Below the pieces are notes generated by a model. It was not told the DNA's origin, searched no databases, and worked only from the letters and a program-made list of their open reading frames with translations. Below are positions 22,191 to 33,993 of a stretch of DNA of 64,000 nucleotides, piece after piece; the stretch's first letter is position 1; each line of letters starts with the position of its first letter. The translations under genes and the position numbers were made by a program. Origin of the DNA: Bos javanicus (lineage: Eukaryota > Chordata > Mammalia > Artiodactyla > Bovidae); contig NC_083868.1 of NCBI RefSeq assembly GCF_032452875.1, forward strand, positions 98,018,537 through 98,082,536, given 5' to 3'.

Positions 22191-24937
22191 GGCAGAGCAT
22201 GGACACCCTCTATGTCATGGCTACCAATCGCTCTGTCTAAAACACAGGCATTTTACAAATAACACAACATCTGTGAATTCTTTGGTTTCTGAAAACCTGT
22301 TTTCCTTTGGTAAATAGTATTGAAAATAGTCACCAAGGACAGATAGGCTGTCATGCAGGGTTGGCAGCTGATATCATCTTTACTTTCCTGTAGTGACTGA
22401 GCACAGGTGATATTAAGCATTAGTCACCATGTGAAAAATATACTTGGAAACATAGCTACATCTTTTCACATCTCTTTGTGTAGAAAGCTGCAAGTCAAGC
22501 AAGGGGCAGGCTCCTGTTTTAACAATGCTCTCATAAGGATTCCCTTCCAAGAGCATATCTTGGGCACCTTCTGAGCACATAGTGTTTGACTAGGACTTCA
22601 GAGTTGGCAGTGTTTAGAAAAGAGGGGTTTTGTCCACAAGTAGTGTGCATTTCTAGTTATAAGACAAGGCGTACACAGATACAGCAACAAGAAATCATTC
22701 TAGGCCACTGTGACCCCCTTGGGGGTTTATATCAGAGTCATCATTTTTTTTGGTCTTATGATAGTGACATTTTAAGGTAAAAAGATGAAGGTTATTATTA
22801 ATATCAGTGAATGTGTTCTTGAAAGTAGCAAAAGGATGCATGTGTGTGTGGAACTGAGATGGAAATGCCCTCCAAGCTTAAGCATTTGAGCCATGGGTGT
22901 GAGAGGTCTCATTCTGATGTGAATTACACACAGGCATTAAAAGTGCCAGTAGAGAGACGTCCTTCAATAGCAAGGAAATCAAAGTTATTTTTCTTACTGA
23001 ATTTCCTTCTTGCTTAAAAAAACATTTATATCTTGTATAAGAGATTAAAGATTAACGGTGGTGGAATTTTATATCTCCCCCTAAGCTACCCTTAGGCATA
23101 TAATTTGGAGACTGACTAAAATAATTTCTAAATTAAACAGTGATTCTGCATGTGTATTTTCCCCTATGGATCATCAATCTTCTACATGGGAGGAATCATA
23201 TGTGAAGACAGAATCACTTCCTCTTTCACTAAAATTTACAAATGAGATCAACTACTTTGTTCTCTTTGAGATAGTCATTCTAGTCATTTTCAGAATATCT
23301 TGCATTGAGTTTCTCTAGGTAAAATTGTCTGAAGTTACTGAGATTTTTTAAAAATCAAATTTATTTTGTGGTATTGTGTCTCAAACCTTTTATGGGTTCC
23401 TGATTTCAAAATAATAGTGGTGTCTTTTAAATGGAATGTTGTATTCTTTTTCAGTGCTTTTTATTAAATTCATTTATTCTAGAGGTCATGCTTAATCATT
23501 TTCAAGAGCATTGTCAAGCTTGTAACAATAAATATTGGAGTTAATTTAAATGAGTCAAAGTTCATTCTCATTTAGCAGCCATCTATTTAAGTAAATCACC
23601 TGCCCAGACATTCCCTTTGTGTAGCAATAAACGGAAATGGCTAGAAACCTATCACAAAACTTTTAGGGAAGAAATACAGTGTTTTAATGGAGAATCTTTA
23701 AAAAGCATAAGATAAATGGTCAGCAACTGATGTGTGTTAAACATGTATTTTACTTTAAACAATGATAAGTGAGTTATATTGAGTTTCTCCAGACCTAACC
23801 TTACCCTCAGTATAAACCTACACCCTCAGTATAACTTTTTATGTTTTCACTGAATTGCTTTAAGATATTAAATAATTTCTATGTTGTGAGGCCGTTCTTT
23901 GTGGTGAGCTTTTATTTGATGAGAGAGAAACGTTGTATTTATTAATATTTCTCACTTTTTATAGGAGGCTCTGCTTCTATGACTTCATATGGTCCCCCTG
24001 AAAGCTCCCTAGATTGTACTCAGGAAATGTTATTACAAGTCTTTCTGTCATATTTTTTGAAAAGATGGCTTCCTGTGACTTACATAGAACAGTATGTGAT
24101 TTCACTGGAATTTTAACATCTGTGTGAAAAGGGTAAAGAGGTCAGAAGGGTCACAATGACTATTTTATATAAAATGATCATTAGAAACAGTAACATCCAA
24201 GATGAATTCAGGAAAGCCATTTTGAATTCTAACAAGAGTAACTGCTAAAAAATAGAAAATTCTCTAAAACTTATTTTGCATAAATTTTGCCAGTGCCTTA
24301 TTTCTTTGAAATTATTAAGGTGATGAATAATCTATAAGGATACCAAAATTAAATTTTTTCTTGTTATGAAAGAATTGAGTCATATGAAATCATAATTTAA
24401 TAGAAATAGATTGTTTTTAAGTTTGTTATACATACATATATAATATATGATATTACCATAATGCATCAAATACCAGCATGAATTACAAGTAAAATTGACT
24501 GTTACACTCCTCTTCTTCAAGTCATTTCACTTTATTTTGGATTAAAACAAATAAAAGAAACATAAATAAAGAAAATATCTGACACATCATAACAAAAATT
24601 AGCACTTAAAAATTTTCCAATTATATTAGCTGTGGGGTTTTGAAGATATCTTCGTTTACTATATGAATTCAAGGACTTAATGTTGAACATTTACTCATAG
24701 AGTATTCAAGTGTCTACTCTGTTTTCACTGGAACAAAATTTTCTCATCTTACGGAAATGTCTTCCCCAAGCTTCAAGCCCATGCAGGGCTCACCTCCAAT
24801 TTTGGCACACTGAAGGAGTGTGAGGGCCAACAGAGGGGACAAAATTGTATTCTGTCTCAGAAAAAGGACTGAGGAAAACGACCTCAGTAAAAGTAGCGTG
24901 GGAAATACAGAAAATGCCATCTTTCCCAATTCAAAGT
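22191..24937. other. AT-rich non-repetitive DNA, no gene seen
   Basis: About 2.7 kb without a repeat I can name. Short A/T-rich palindromic patches occur near 24430-24450. Open frames are short and unrecognised. No RNA gene or splice-bounded exon identified. Confidence 0.5.
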
Positions 24938-24948
24938 GAAGTTAGTCT

Positions 24949-25157
24949 CTGTGTGTTTATGTGTGTGCTCAGTCGTGTCTGACCCACAAGAATATTGTAG
25001 CCCCCCAGTCTCCTCTGTCCACGGGATTATCCTGGAAAGAATATGGAGTAGGTTGCCATTTCTTCCTCCAGGGGATCTTCCCAACCCAGGGACGGAACCC
25101 GAGTTTCCTTCTGTTCCTTGTATTGGCAGGCAGATTCTTTACCACTGAGCCACCTGG
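24949..25157 (-). mobile_element. Bov-tA SINE
   Basis: Antisense Bov-tA: TG-rich 3' tail (TGTGTGTTTATGTGTGTGCT), BOV-A body, then the tRNA-like head ending GAGCCACCTGG. Exact 11-bp target-site duplication GAAGTTAGTCT at 24938-24948 and 25158-25168. Confidence 0.95.
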
Positions 25158-25168
25158 GAAGTTAGTCT

Positions 25169-25911
25169 ACATCATCCCAAATGTTGATCTCTTAGAAAAC
25201 TGTTCTGAGCTTCTTACTAGAGCAATGTCTTTGATGCCTGTTTTCTCTTGTTTGTTCTCATAGCTTGTCTGATACGTTTGAGTGGTTCTGTCCTATGGCC
25301 AATTTTATCCTTCTTGTTGAATCTAGCAGTAGGCAGAATTCAACATTCATAATGAAGCATGGAATGATTGCCACCTAAACATAGGAAAAGACAGACCCCA
25401 GGAAAAATGACTGTTTTGTATAAATCTGTGGGGCCATTCCTTTCTTATTTGCCACAGGCCAGCAGAATAGTGTCTTCTTAGAATTGCAATACTGTTTTTT
25501 CCCCTTTTGAATTCTCTGTTAGAGACTTGAGGGAGTATGGTTGAGGAAAGGAAGTCAAAATAGATTTGGTTAGTTATGTAATCAAATCCCAAAGATAGAC
25601 CCCAATAACGGCTTCACCAGTCTTAGCTGAAGAGCTGCATATTTTTCATTAAATGAGTCATTTTGTCCTTAGAATCCACCTTCAGAGAGCCATTGGTTCC
25701 CAGGGGACACTTAATTATTATTTGTTTTCCATCATTTCCTTCCATTGACACCCTCACCCCATTAATTCAACAAACAGTTTTTGAAGATCACAGATGAATT
25801 GGAAATGTTTGATTCTCTTCCCAGTGTACTTGTATGGGATGAGCATCCTTCTTGGACTCAACCCTTTCTGCTTGCAATGAATGGCTTCCTTCTTTTCATC
25901 AACTAGTGGTT
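25169..25911. other. non-repetitive DNA, no gene seen
   Basis: No repeat family, RNA gene or convincing exon recognised. The reverse-strand frame at 25347-25592 is unlike any protein I know. Confidence 0.5.
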
Positions 25912-26017
25912 TCCATCTGTCATTCCTGGCTACACATTGGAATCACCTGAGAAGTTTAAAGAACTTCTGATCCCCAAGGTCCACTCTGATCAGTTGAATC
26001 AGAATCTTTGGGGGGGG
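25912..26017 (+). mobile_element. MER5-type hAT MITE fragment
   Basis: Diverged MER5-like sequence: CACATTGGAATCACCTGAGA, AGTTTAAAGAACTTCTGATC, then GAATCAGAATCTTTGGG. The 3' end is cut by the adjacent SINE fragment. Confidence 0.65.
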
Positions 26018-26097
26018 TATGGTCTAGGATCAAATCCATATTTCCTGTGTCTCCTGCATTGCAGGCAGATTCTTTACCTGCTGAGCAATCAGAGAAG
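26018..26097 (-). mobile_element. Bov-tA SINE head fragment
   Basis: Antisense tRNA-derived head only: GGATCAAATCC (B-box complement), then TCTCCTGCATTGCAGGCAGA and TTTACCTGCTGAGC. The BOV-A body is missing. Confidence 0.8.
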
Positions 26098-26204
26098 TTT
26101 TTTAAAGCTTCCTAAATGATTCCAACTCTGACAACTATTTTTATAGACAAAATGACCAAAGTTGTTTTATCTTATTTTGCCTATCAGTTAATTTTAACTC
26201 AATT

Positions 26205-26428
26205 GTGCATGCATGGTAAGTCACTTCAGTCATATCCAACTCTTTGGGACCCTGTGGACCGTAGCCCACTAGGCTCCTCGTTCCATGGGATTCTCCAGGC
26301 AAGAGTACTGAGTGGGTTGCCGTGCTCTTCTCCAGGGGATCTTCCTGACCCAGGGATCGAACCTGCATCTCTTTTGTCTCCTACATTGACAGGCAGGTTC
26401 TTTACCACTAGCACCGCTTGGGAAGCCC
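26205..26428 (-). mobile_element. Bov-tA SINE
   Basis: Antisense Bov-tA running from GCATGCATGGTAAGTCACTT to the head end GGGAAGCCC. Target-site duplication TTAACTCAATT (26194-26204) and TTAACTCAGTT (26429-26439), one mismatch. Confidence 0.95.
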
Positions 26429-26794
26429 TTAACTCAGTTCATCAAGAATAGAATTTTAATTGTATTGCCTCTATATGTATCCCTTTGAGCAGCAGAACTG
26501 ACTCCAGAGCAATGATATATTGGTGTCTCATGGAATAAAATCCAAGAGTAACTAAAAATAGCTATGCAAATTGACTGGATAAATTAGGATTAAATAAAAC
26601 CAATAGATTGATTCTTTATATATTTACTCCTATGAGAAAGTGGAAAAGAACCAGAGAAAATGTGCCTATTCCTTTCTAGGACTTTTTAAAATAAGGTGTT
26701 ATTTAAAAAAAAGGAAAATCCTTAGAAGTGATGTTTAGAGAGTATAAAAGAGTAAATGAAATTGCTACTGATTGGGTTTGCTTTTAGGCTTTAA

Positions 26795-26880
26795 AAACAA
26801 AAGAGAAAGCAAGAAAAAAGGAATGAGAGAAAGAAGGAAGGGAGGGAAGAAGGGACAGAGGAGAAAAAGAAATTAGTAAA
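26795..26880 (+). repeat. purine-rich (GA) low-complexity tract
   Basis: About 85 bp with very few pyrimidines on the plus strand, built of irregular GAAAG, GAAGG and GGGA words. Not a pure microsatellite. Confidence 0.85.
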
Positions 26881-27916
26881 AAGGAAAGCAGTGGGAAACC
26901 AGGTAGAGCTTCTTTTTCCCCAAACAGTGCAAGTAAAAATGGTTTGTTGGCTTATTCGTCTGTTTTATTTTGACTTTTTAACCTGCAACAATTATTTCTA
27001 AAATGTATCATCACAATACCAAGCAAGATAAATTAAAATTTTGTATCTATCTGTAGTATGGGAAAATAACGTTATTTAACTTTTATTTACTGAGTGAATT
27101 ACTTTTCATTGTTTGGGGGTAATGGAGATGGTGCTAGATCTGTTTCTTGGGGCAGGGAGGAAATCCAGCCTTTAAAATAAAAAGAGATCAAGTTGGGGGA
27201 GGGTTTTAGTCAAGCAACTGATCAAATGAAAGTTCCCCTTTCTCCCAAAGGTCTATAGTGGGTAATCACTATGTCACCATCCTGTTATTTATCCTATACT
27301 TTATTAATTCCTAAGATATAAGGGCTGCTTTTCTCATTGGCTTGGCATATTCCAGCTGTTTGCAGCCTTGACACGGTGCCGTCATTGTGGTTGATGGATT
27401 ACCTCTGTGTCTCTTGTACCTCCTTTCTCTCCCCATCTTGCTTGACTTTCTCCAGACTTTCTTTTTCTCTGCTTCAACTGAGTTTGATGAACAGTTGATG
27501 TTAGGTTTGTGCTTCATAAACATGTATATTTTGTGAGCAGTCCTTTATGCTCTTCTGAATATTGCCAGTGGTCAGGCGTAAAGAAAGAGAATATTGTTAG
27601 TTTAGACTTCATAACATAGAGTGCTATGCTTCTGTTAGGACATTTGATTTTTCCAGAATGCTTTTTCTTTTGTTAAGAAAAGTTTTTTCCCCCTTAATGC
27701 CATTTTTTTTTCTTCTCTTGTATGAATTTTAATGGCATTTCTTACTAAATTTATCCTCTGTGATTGCATGCACGGGTTAACATAGATTTGGTTAATTTGC
27801 CTTGCCAATGCAATGAACTCACCACTATGTACTGAATGCATTACTTAAGATGATTTAAATACAGTTTAGGTAACCAAGAAGTCCATTAATTAATAAGCAG
27901 TGTTTACTGTGTGTAC

Positions 27917-27958
27917 GTGGCATTTCACAAATGTATATGTGGCATTTCACAAATGTAT
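27917..27958 (+). repeat. 22-bp tandem duplication
   Basis: GTGGCATTTCACAAATGTAT is present at 27917-27936 and 27939-27958, identical, period 22 bp. Confidence 0.9.
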
Positions 27959-29189
27959 GGGTGTCTACTCAAAGCTTTCTTAGCAGTTTCAGACGTGGAT
28001 GAAAATTCACAGAAAATGCCCCTTGTGATGCAGATATGCAAAATGTGTATGTGTGTATAAGAGAATGCAGTAAAGTTGATTGTGTTTTGCCCTGATATTG
28101 TATAAGCACATACCAAGACAATCTTCTACTTGTTATATCCCTTCCTCTTGCCTGCTCATTAATCACTGAGCACTAATAACACATTTTTTGTCATGGTACA
28201 ACAAAAATTCTGGCTCTGACTCTTGTTCTGCCTCATTTACATTGGCCTGCTTGTCAGTTCAAAGCTTCAGGGAATTAATATTGTGAGATTAAAAAGTGAA
28301 GTCTCTTTAGCATCCCATCTTATAAACTTGTGGTTACTTTTCTCAAGGAGGAAAAAAAAAAGTGAGTCTTTGAAGGGCAAGGGGCATAAAAATTTCTTGA
28401 CCAAGAGTTCCCGTTTCCTTCTTCCTTTCCTTCCCCTCGTGACTAGAAGCCTCAGACCCTTCCCAACATTCAGTGTCATAGGTTCTAGTAAAACCTTACT
28501 TTCTAAGGAGTTGCCCTTAGATACGTGATCTAAACTGTGATGAGCTGCCTGATTATTCCGGATGCCATTTCTTTGTAGTTTCCCTTTGATATGCATTTTT
28601 CATCTGCCCGAGAATAAGAGACCATAGAAACACCCCAATAATCCACAGATTTAAAAAAATAATAATAAAGAAGCATTTTTGCACAACCATCTGGTTTCCA
28701 TGTAAATGTACTCAGTGACTCTGGAGCCATCCAAATCCCAGTGTGCATCACACTTCCTCAGTGACTCTTTTTTGGTGAATCAGAAGAAGAATCAAAAGCC
28801 TCTTTGAGGATTACAGAAAAGGAATTCCACATGTGTTAGTGTGTGCATGTATAGGCAATTTATTTTAGAGAAAAGCTTCGCTAAAATCCAATGAATATAA
28901 TCTAAACATGCTTTTAAAAGATTAAAATGAAAAAAGATGAATCTTGCAAGCCCTTTGAATTTTTATAGTTGGGTCAGTTTATGTGGTCCATCCTATGTAT
29001 TTTGAGATCAGTCTTAAGTGGAACTTAAGATAAATGATGTTTTTAAGGTCTCTGTCATCTTCCAGTGTGTTATGACACTTGTAAAACAATAATAAACACT
29101 TGCATGAACTATCCCTGCCTTCTATTATCATTTCCTCTAAGCTATTTTGTAGATATATTCTGTCTTCAAGTTTTTATTACATAAATCCT

Positions 29190-29375
29190 TTTATCACCTT
29201 TTCGTGGGGATGATAGTTAAAACTTTTATGGCTGTGTATAGTTTACAAGTATTTTTACATACAATATTAGACTGTATGTTCAAAGCCACTCACTTAGGTA
29301 GGTATGTTGTCTGTTCCCAATTTTTAGATGAGGAAATCAAGGTTCGGAGCGGTCCAAGTTGGGAACTTGAAGTCA
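29190..29375 (-). mobile_element. MIR-family SINE fragment
   Basis: Antisense MIR: 3' half (TACAAGTATTTTTACATACA), then CAATTTTTAGATGAGGAAATC at the core. Moderately diverged. Confidence 0.65.
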
Positions 29376-30316
29376 CGAATATGTTTCGATGGCCTTCCCT
29401 CTTAACAGCTTATGTGACCAATGACAATTTGCTTAACTTTTGTAAACCTTGTTTGTATCATTGCAAATGGGATTAATATCTTTATCTTTGTGGTGTACAT
29501 TATATATATATATGATATTTGTATATTTCCTGGAACATAATAAGCATGAAAAATGATAAGAATGGTAGGGTAGTAATTAATAATACTTCATTAATAGTAC
29601 TATTAGAGGCAGAAGTAGTGGTATTTCTGACAACATCATCACCAACATCATCATATAAAATGTACCTACATTTAGCTATAAAACTATAGGTAACAGAATA
29701 CTACCATTGGCTATATTACTTATATATGTAGGCATAGGTATATGTATAAATTTAGGGTCTATGCATATCAGTAAAAGGATGAAACGAAAGCTGTATTATC
29801 TAAGTTCAGTAAAATATTATTTATAATGGAAGATATTATTTACATGGAAATGTCACTTATTTTGGTATTATGAATTTCTTTTCTATGGGTTTTATTTATT
29901 TTAGTATTTTGAATGAATCAAGAATATATTTTTCCCCAAGACTTTATAGAAAAAATATTTTTTTTGCTCAAACATTTTAGATGTCAATGTGCATCTTCAT
30001 GGAATCAGTCATAGCTATCGATTATCATCAGTTTGTTAAGATCATTATTTACTTTAGTCTTTTAGACACAGAATTATGAAAATACTAACAGTGTTTTTTT
30101 TCTAGGATTTCTGTGGTGGAAATGCTCACCTTTTGTTAAAGCCTGGTCTCAGGCTTGTATTAGGTGTAATTATGTTGTTTTCAAGTACTCATTAAGTGAT
30201 AGCCAAGCAGATTCTTCACTTGCATTGTAATGCCTTGCATTCTTCTTTGTTCAGCTGATTTCTAATCACCCTTAAATATTCTACCTAGTCATGCCCGCTT
30301 TCAGAAGTCTTAACTT
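29376..30316. other. AT-rich non-repetitive DNA
   Basis: A/T-rich sequence with a short TA run (about 29502-29514). No named repeat or gene. Confidence 0.5.
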
Positions 30317-30390
30317 CTTTTTTTTTTTAATTGGGATAAAGTTGTTTTATAATATTATGTTAGTTTCTTCTGTACAGCAAAATGAATCAG

Positions 30391-30434
<44 letters not shown>

Positions 30435-30575
30435 CCCCTCCCTCTTGAACGTCCCTGCCACCTGACCTCCCATTTTCACACCTCTAGGTCACCACAGATC
30501 ACCAAGGGGAGCTTCCTCTGCCATACAGCAGGTTCTTACTAGCTACCTATTTTATGCATGGTAGTGTATATATGC
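30317..30575 (-). mobile_element. ruminant L1 3'-end with TA microsatellite
   Basis: Antisense L1 3' UTR: T-rich left end, AATTGGGATAAAGTTGTTTT, CTGTACAGCAAAATGAATCA, a TA run at 30392-30430, then CCTCTTGAACGTCCCTGCC. The element continues for a short way after the BOV-A2 that interrupts it (30856 on). Heavily 5'-truncated and noncoding. Confidence 0.85.
30392..30430 (+). repeat. (TA)n microsatellite
   Basis: 39 bp of pure TA in the L1 3' UTR, at the place where this L1 family normally has a short TATA-like stretch. Confidence 0.97.
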
Positions 30576-30855
30576 AGAGAAGGCATTGGCACCCCACTCC
30601 AGTACTCTTGTCTGGAAAATCCCATGGACGGAGGAGCCTGGTAGGCTGAAGTCCAAGGGGTCGCTAAGAGTCGGACACGACTGAGTGACTTCACTTTCAC
30701 TTTTCACTTTCATGCATTGGAGAAGGAAATGGCAGCCCACTCCAGTGTTCTTGCCTGGAGAATCCCAGGGAAGGGGAGCCTGGTGGGCTGCCGTCTATGG
30801 GGTTGCACAGAGTCAGACACGACTGAAGCGACTTAGCAGTAGCAGCAGCAGCAGC
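30576..30855 (+). mobile_element. BOV-A2 SINE
   Basis: Full dimer with two GGAGAAGG-type monomer starts and GACACGACTGA motifs, ending in an AGC run (about 30835-30855). The target-site duplication AGTGTATAT (30563-30571; 30856-30864) is part of the host L1. Confidence 0.95.
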
Positions 30856-31370
30856 AGTGTATATGTCAGTCTCAAATAGATTTAGATGTCCCTTTTTCCA
30901 GCACACATAAAATTTTGTGAATATTTCTAACCTGTCACTTGTCATGTTGTAAAATAATTTTTTGCTTACTCATCTATATCTCTGATTCTTGTGGGTAGAT
31001 ACGTTTTCTTTCTTTCTTTTTTTAGATACATTTTCTTACTCAGCTTTAAATACTTATTGTCTGGCATTGTAGAAGGTATATACAAAACACTCACAGGATG
31101 AATGAGTAGTTAATTGCACTTTAACAGTTTCTGCTTATTCAAAATTCTACAGAACTCTAATTCAAAATTTTCAATTCAATTTTCTCTTTAAAATATTGCC
31201 ACAGAGCACCTCTTAGTCACCTATTTACTTGCGAAAGAATATTGGGGCAGGGCAGGCTACAAATCCAACTTCACTATGGACAAGAGCTGACTTGTTAGGC
31301 CAAATACAAACCAGAGAGAGAGAAGTTAGATGGTTAAGTAATTGGAAGTCCAAAAGCTCTCCAGAATTAC

Positions 31371-31570
31371 GGTGCAGTTGGTAGAGCGTCTGCCTGCAAT
31401 GCGGGAGACCCAGGTTCGATCCCTGGGTCGGGAAGATCCCCTGGAGAAGGAAATGGCAATCCACTCCTGCACTCTTGCCTGGAAAATCCCATGGACGGAG
31501 GAGCCTGATACGCTATAGTCCGTGGGGTCGCAAAGAGTCAGACACGACTGAGCGACTTCACTCACTCACT
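31371..31570 (+). mobile_element. Bov-tA SINE, young-looking
   Basis: tRNA-like head starts within the A-box region (GGTGCAGTTGGTAGAGCG) and has an intact B box GGTTCGATCCC near 31413, followed by a BOV-A body with GACACGACTGAGCGAC. The first bases of the usual head are missing. The intact B-box CG suggests a young copy. Confidence 0.95.
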
Positions 31571-33435
31571 TAGTGCTCTAGAAAAGGATGCGTAAGTGAC
31601 ATCCTGCTGCCCATAGACAAACAGGTGTTTGTCCACACTTTCCACATGGTTTTGAAGGTAAAAATATTCCAGGTTATTCTGAGATATTACCTTGAGTTAA
31701 TTCATGCTGGGTAAGTTTATAACTGTATTTGGAACCTGTTAGAAGGGCTCCATCTCTCCCCTCACACACACATAGGATGAAATCTACAGTATGGATAGAA
31801 AGTATTCAAATGTACATACTACCATGTTTTACATGCTGAAACCTGTGATTACTTCGGAACATTTTAAGGAACAAGTTTTTGGCTTTTGTATTGGTTTTTT
31901 AGTAAAACTAGAGATAAAGGTCATCAGAGGCAAACCATCACAGATGCATGTGCAATAATTGTTGGATCTGCTGTGTTGAAACCTTGTTTGTCACAGGATT
32001 GCGTTGAGCTATGTATTCCTAATTGAACACATAATGAAATAAAACATATCATGTGTTGCAACACTTCATTAACAAATGATTTATTAGTCATATTTGACTG
32101 TATTCACAGTCTTTATGGCTACCCAATGGAGGTAGGTAGTACTGGGCTGGTGCACTGATCCCATGAAGCCATCAATGACTCATGCTTTTTCAGTCTTTCT
32201 GTCTTATCCTTGGTTGGTGACCCTCCTTAGAAGTTTTCACTTATAAGTTGCAATAAGGCCACAGGAGCTCCAGCTATCACATAATAGTTTACTGATAGGA
32301 GAAAAAGGTAGGACAGGGCAAAAGGCTCACCCACTTTTGGAAGTCCCACACAATCATTTCTGCTTACATTTCATTAACTGGATTTTAAAATTTCACATGG
32401 TCATTGTAATCTCAGAAATATCATTTTTTAGTTGGGTACATTGGTGCTCTCCTTAAGGCAAGAGGAGAGAAAAGGATATTAGTTAGGAAACTAGCCATCT
32501 ATGTGAAAAGACATTGAGGAAGATTAACATGAGTTCACTGTTGGAATGACTCATTCCCTCAGATCCTGTTAAATTCAAGTCTTTACAAGAACCCTGCCAG
32601 AGTTTTTCCTAAGAGGATGGATAAGACACTGTAACAGATGATTTCCCTCGCTCTCTGGTTATGAAACTGTAATGAATGTAGAATATAAACAGGTATGGAG
32701 GAAAGTAAGAAATGGAGGGATTTTCTTTGTATACTGAAGTTCCCTAAGATGGGAAATCACTCAATGAACACTAGGACTGTAAATGAGTTCCTCGATTTGA
32801 CTGTGAACTGTGTGAAGGTCAGTACTGAGTCTTTCTTCTTCATCAGCCTCTCTTCAGATTATAGCAGAGAAACTGGCACTTGGCACACCACTGGTGCTTG
32901 TGGGTATTTTGGGATGCGGGCAGAGATGGAAGCCTTGGTCTAAGGTGGCTCTGAATTTATCAGCTAAGTGATTCTTTCAGTAGGTAGTTCCCTCTCATGG
33001 TTATTTTCTGAAGCGCAGCATTCATTATTTGTAACCAGATCTTTATCTAAAGTTCATATAATGCTCCACTGAAACTTCTGGCAAAGGTGGCAACCATGAA
33101 GTCATAGAAATGTTTTGTTTTGTATCAATAGTATTCAGTTCATGGTCAATGTTTAATTATTGAACACCTTATATAAAGAGTCTAGATTCTGGGTACATTT
33201 GAAGCATTAAGAGATGGTGACCACACTGGTCACACATTGTAGCCAGGCAACCATCAGACTCTCACTTTACCACGGTCCCCACAAAGCCAGTGTCAGTCAT
33301 TGCCCTGATCTGCCTGGCTCCACAGAACAGTCTGTATTTTGTTCCCTGCTCTAAGCCCCAGCTACTTCCTATAAATGTAGGTAACTGCTTTATTTACTAG
33401 TTAGGGTTTAGCTTGTACACTTATTAATAGTTTTT
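31571..33435. other. non-repetitive DNA, no gene seen
   Basis: No repeat family recognised. The 82-codon plus-strand frame at 32695-32943 has no recognisable domain. No RNA gene or CpG island. Confidence 0.5.
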
Positions 33436-33447
33436 ATTCCATATGAT

Positions 33448-33576
33448 ATTGGAGAAGGAAATGGAAACCCACTCCAGTATTCTTGCCTGGAGAATCCTAG
33501 GGACGGGGGAGCCTGTTGGGCTGCCGTCTATGGGGTCGCACAGAGTCGGACATGACTGAAGCGACTTAGCAGTAGC
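33448..33576 (+). mobile_element. BOV-A monomer SINE
   Basis: A single BOV-A unit (TTGGAGAAGGAAATGGAAAC through GACTTAGCAGTAGC). Exact 12-bp target-site duplication ATTCCATATGAT at 33436-33447 and 33577-33588, so the monomer is a genuine separate insertion and not a broken dimer. Confidence 0.95.
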
Positions 33577-33736
33577 ATTCCATATGATTCTCCTTCTTAT
33601 CAAGTCTGGTTTGCTTCATCTAACAGACCAAAACAGCTTACAACATAGAAATATTTTAGGTAACTTATAATCTTATTCAGCAACTGAATGTAACAAATGA
33701 AATAATTTCTGGGCTGCCTGACTGACTGGCTTAAGT

Positions 33737-33993
33737 ACTTTTGGAATCATCAGAAAATAATATTTTTTCCCACAAAATCATTTCTGATAAGATGCATCTC
33801 TAATTTTAAGAAATGTTTAAGTTTCTCAAATAAAATTCAAAAGTTTTGTGTTATACCCATGTGTATACTTTTGGAATCATCAGAAAATAATATTTTTTTC
33901 CCACAAAATCATTTCTAATAAGATGCATCTCTAAAAAAAATGTTTAGGTTTCTCAAATAAAATTCAAAAGTTTTGTGTTATACCCATGTCTAT
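33737..33993 (+). repeat. 130-bp tandem duplication
   Basis: Unit 1 (33737-33866) and unit 2 (33867-33993) are nearly identical. Both start ACTTTTGGAATCATCAG, pass AAGATGCATCTCTAA and end TTATACCCATGT(G/C)TAT. Differences are a handful of substitutions plus small indels in the T and A runs. The sequence itself matches no mobile element I know. Confidence 0.95.

Larger units (their letters stand above)
26440..29189. other. non-repetitive DNA with a purine-rich tract
   Basis: Unique-looking sequence. 26795-26880 is almost purely A/G (many GAAAG, GGAAGG words), which may form triplex or unusual DNA. A 22-bp-period duplication is at 27917-27958. The open frames at 28223-28596 on both strands are unrecognised. 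Confidence 0.5.

Noticed and set aside
31371..31445. tRNA gene-like sequence with B box GGTTCGATCCC
   Set aside because: It is fused to a BOV-A body and lacks the cloverleaf 3' half, so it is a Bov-tA head and not a tRNA gene.
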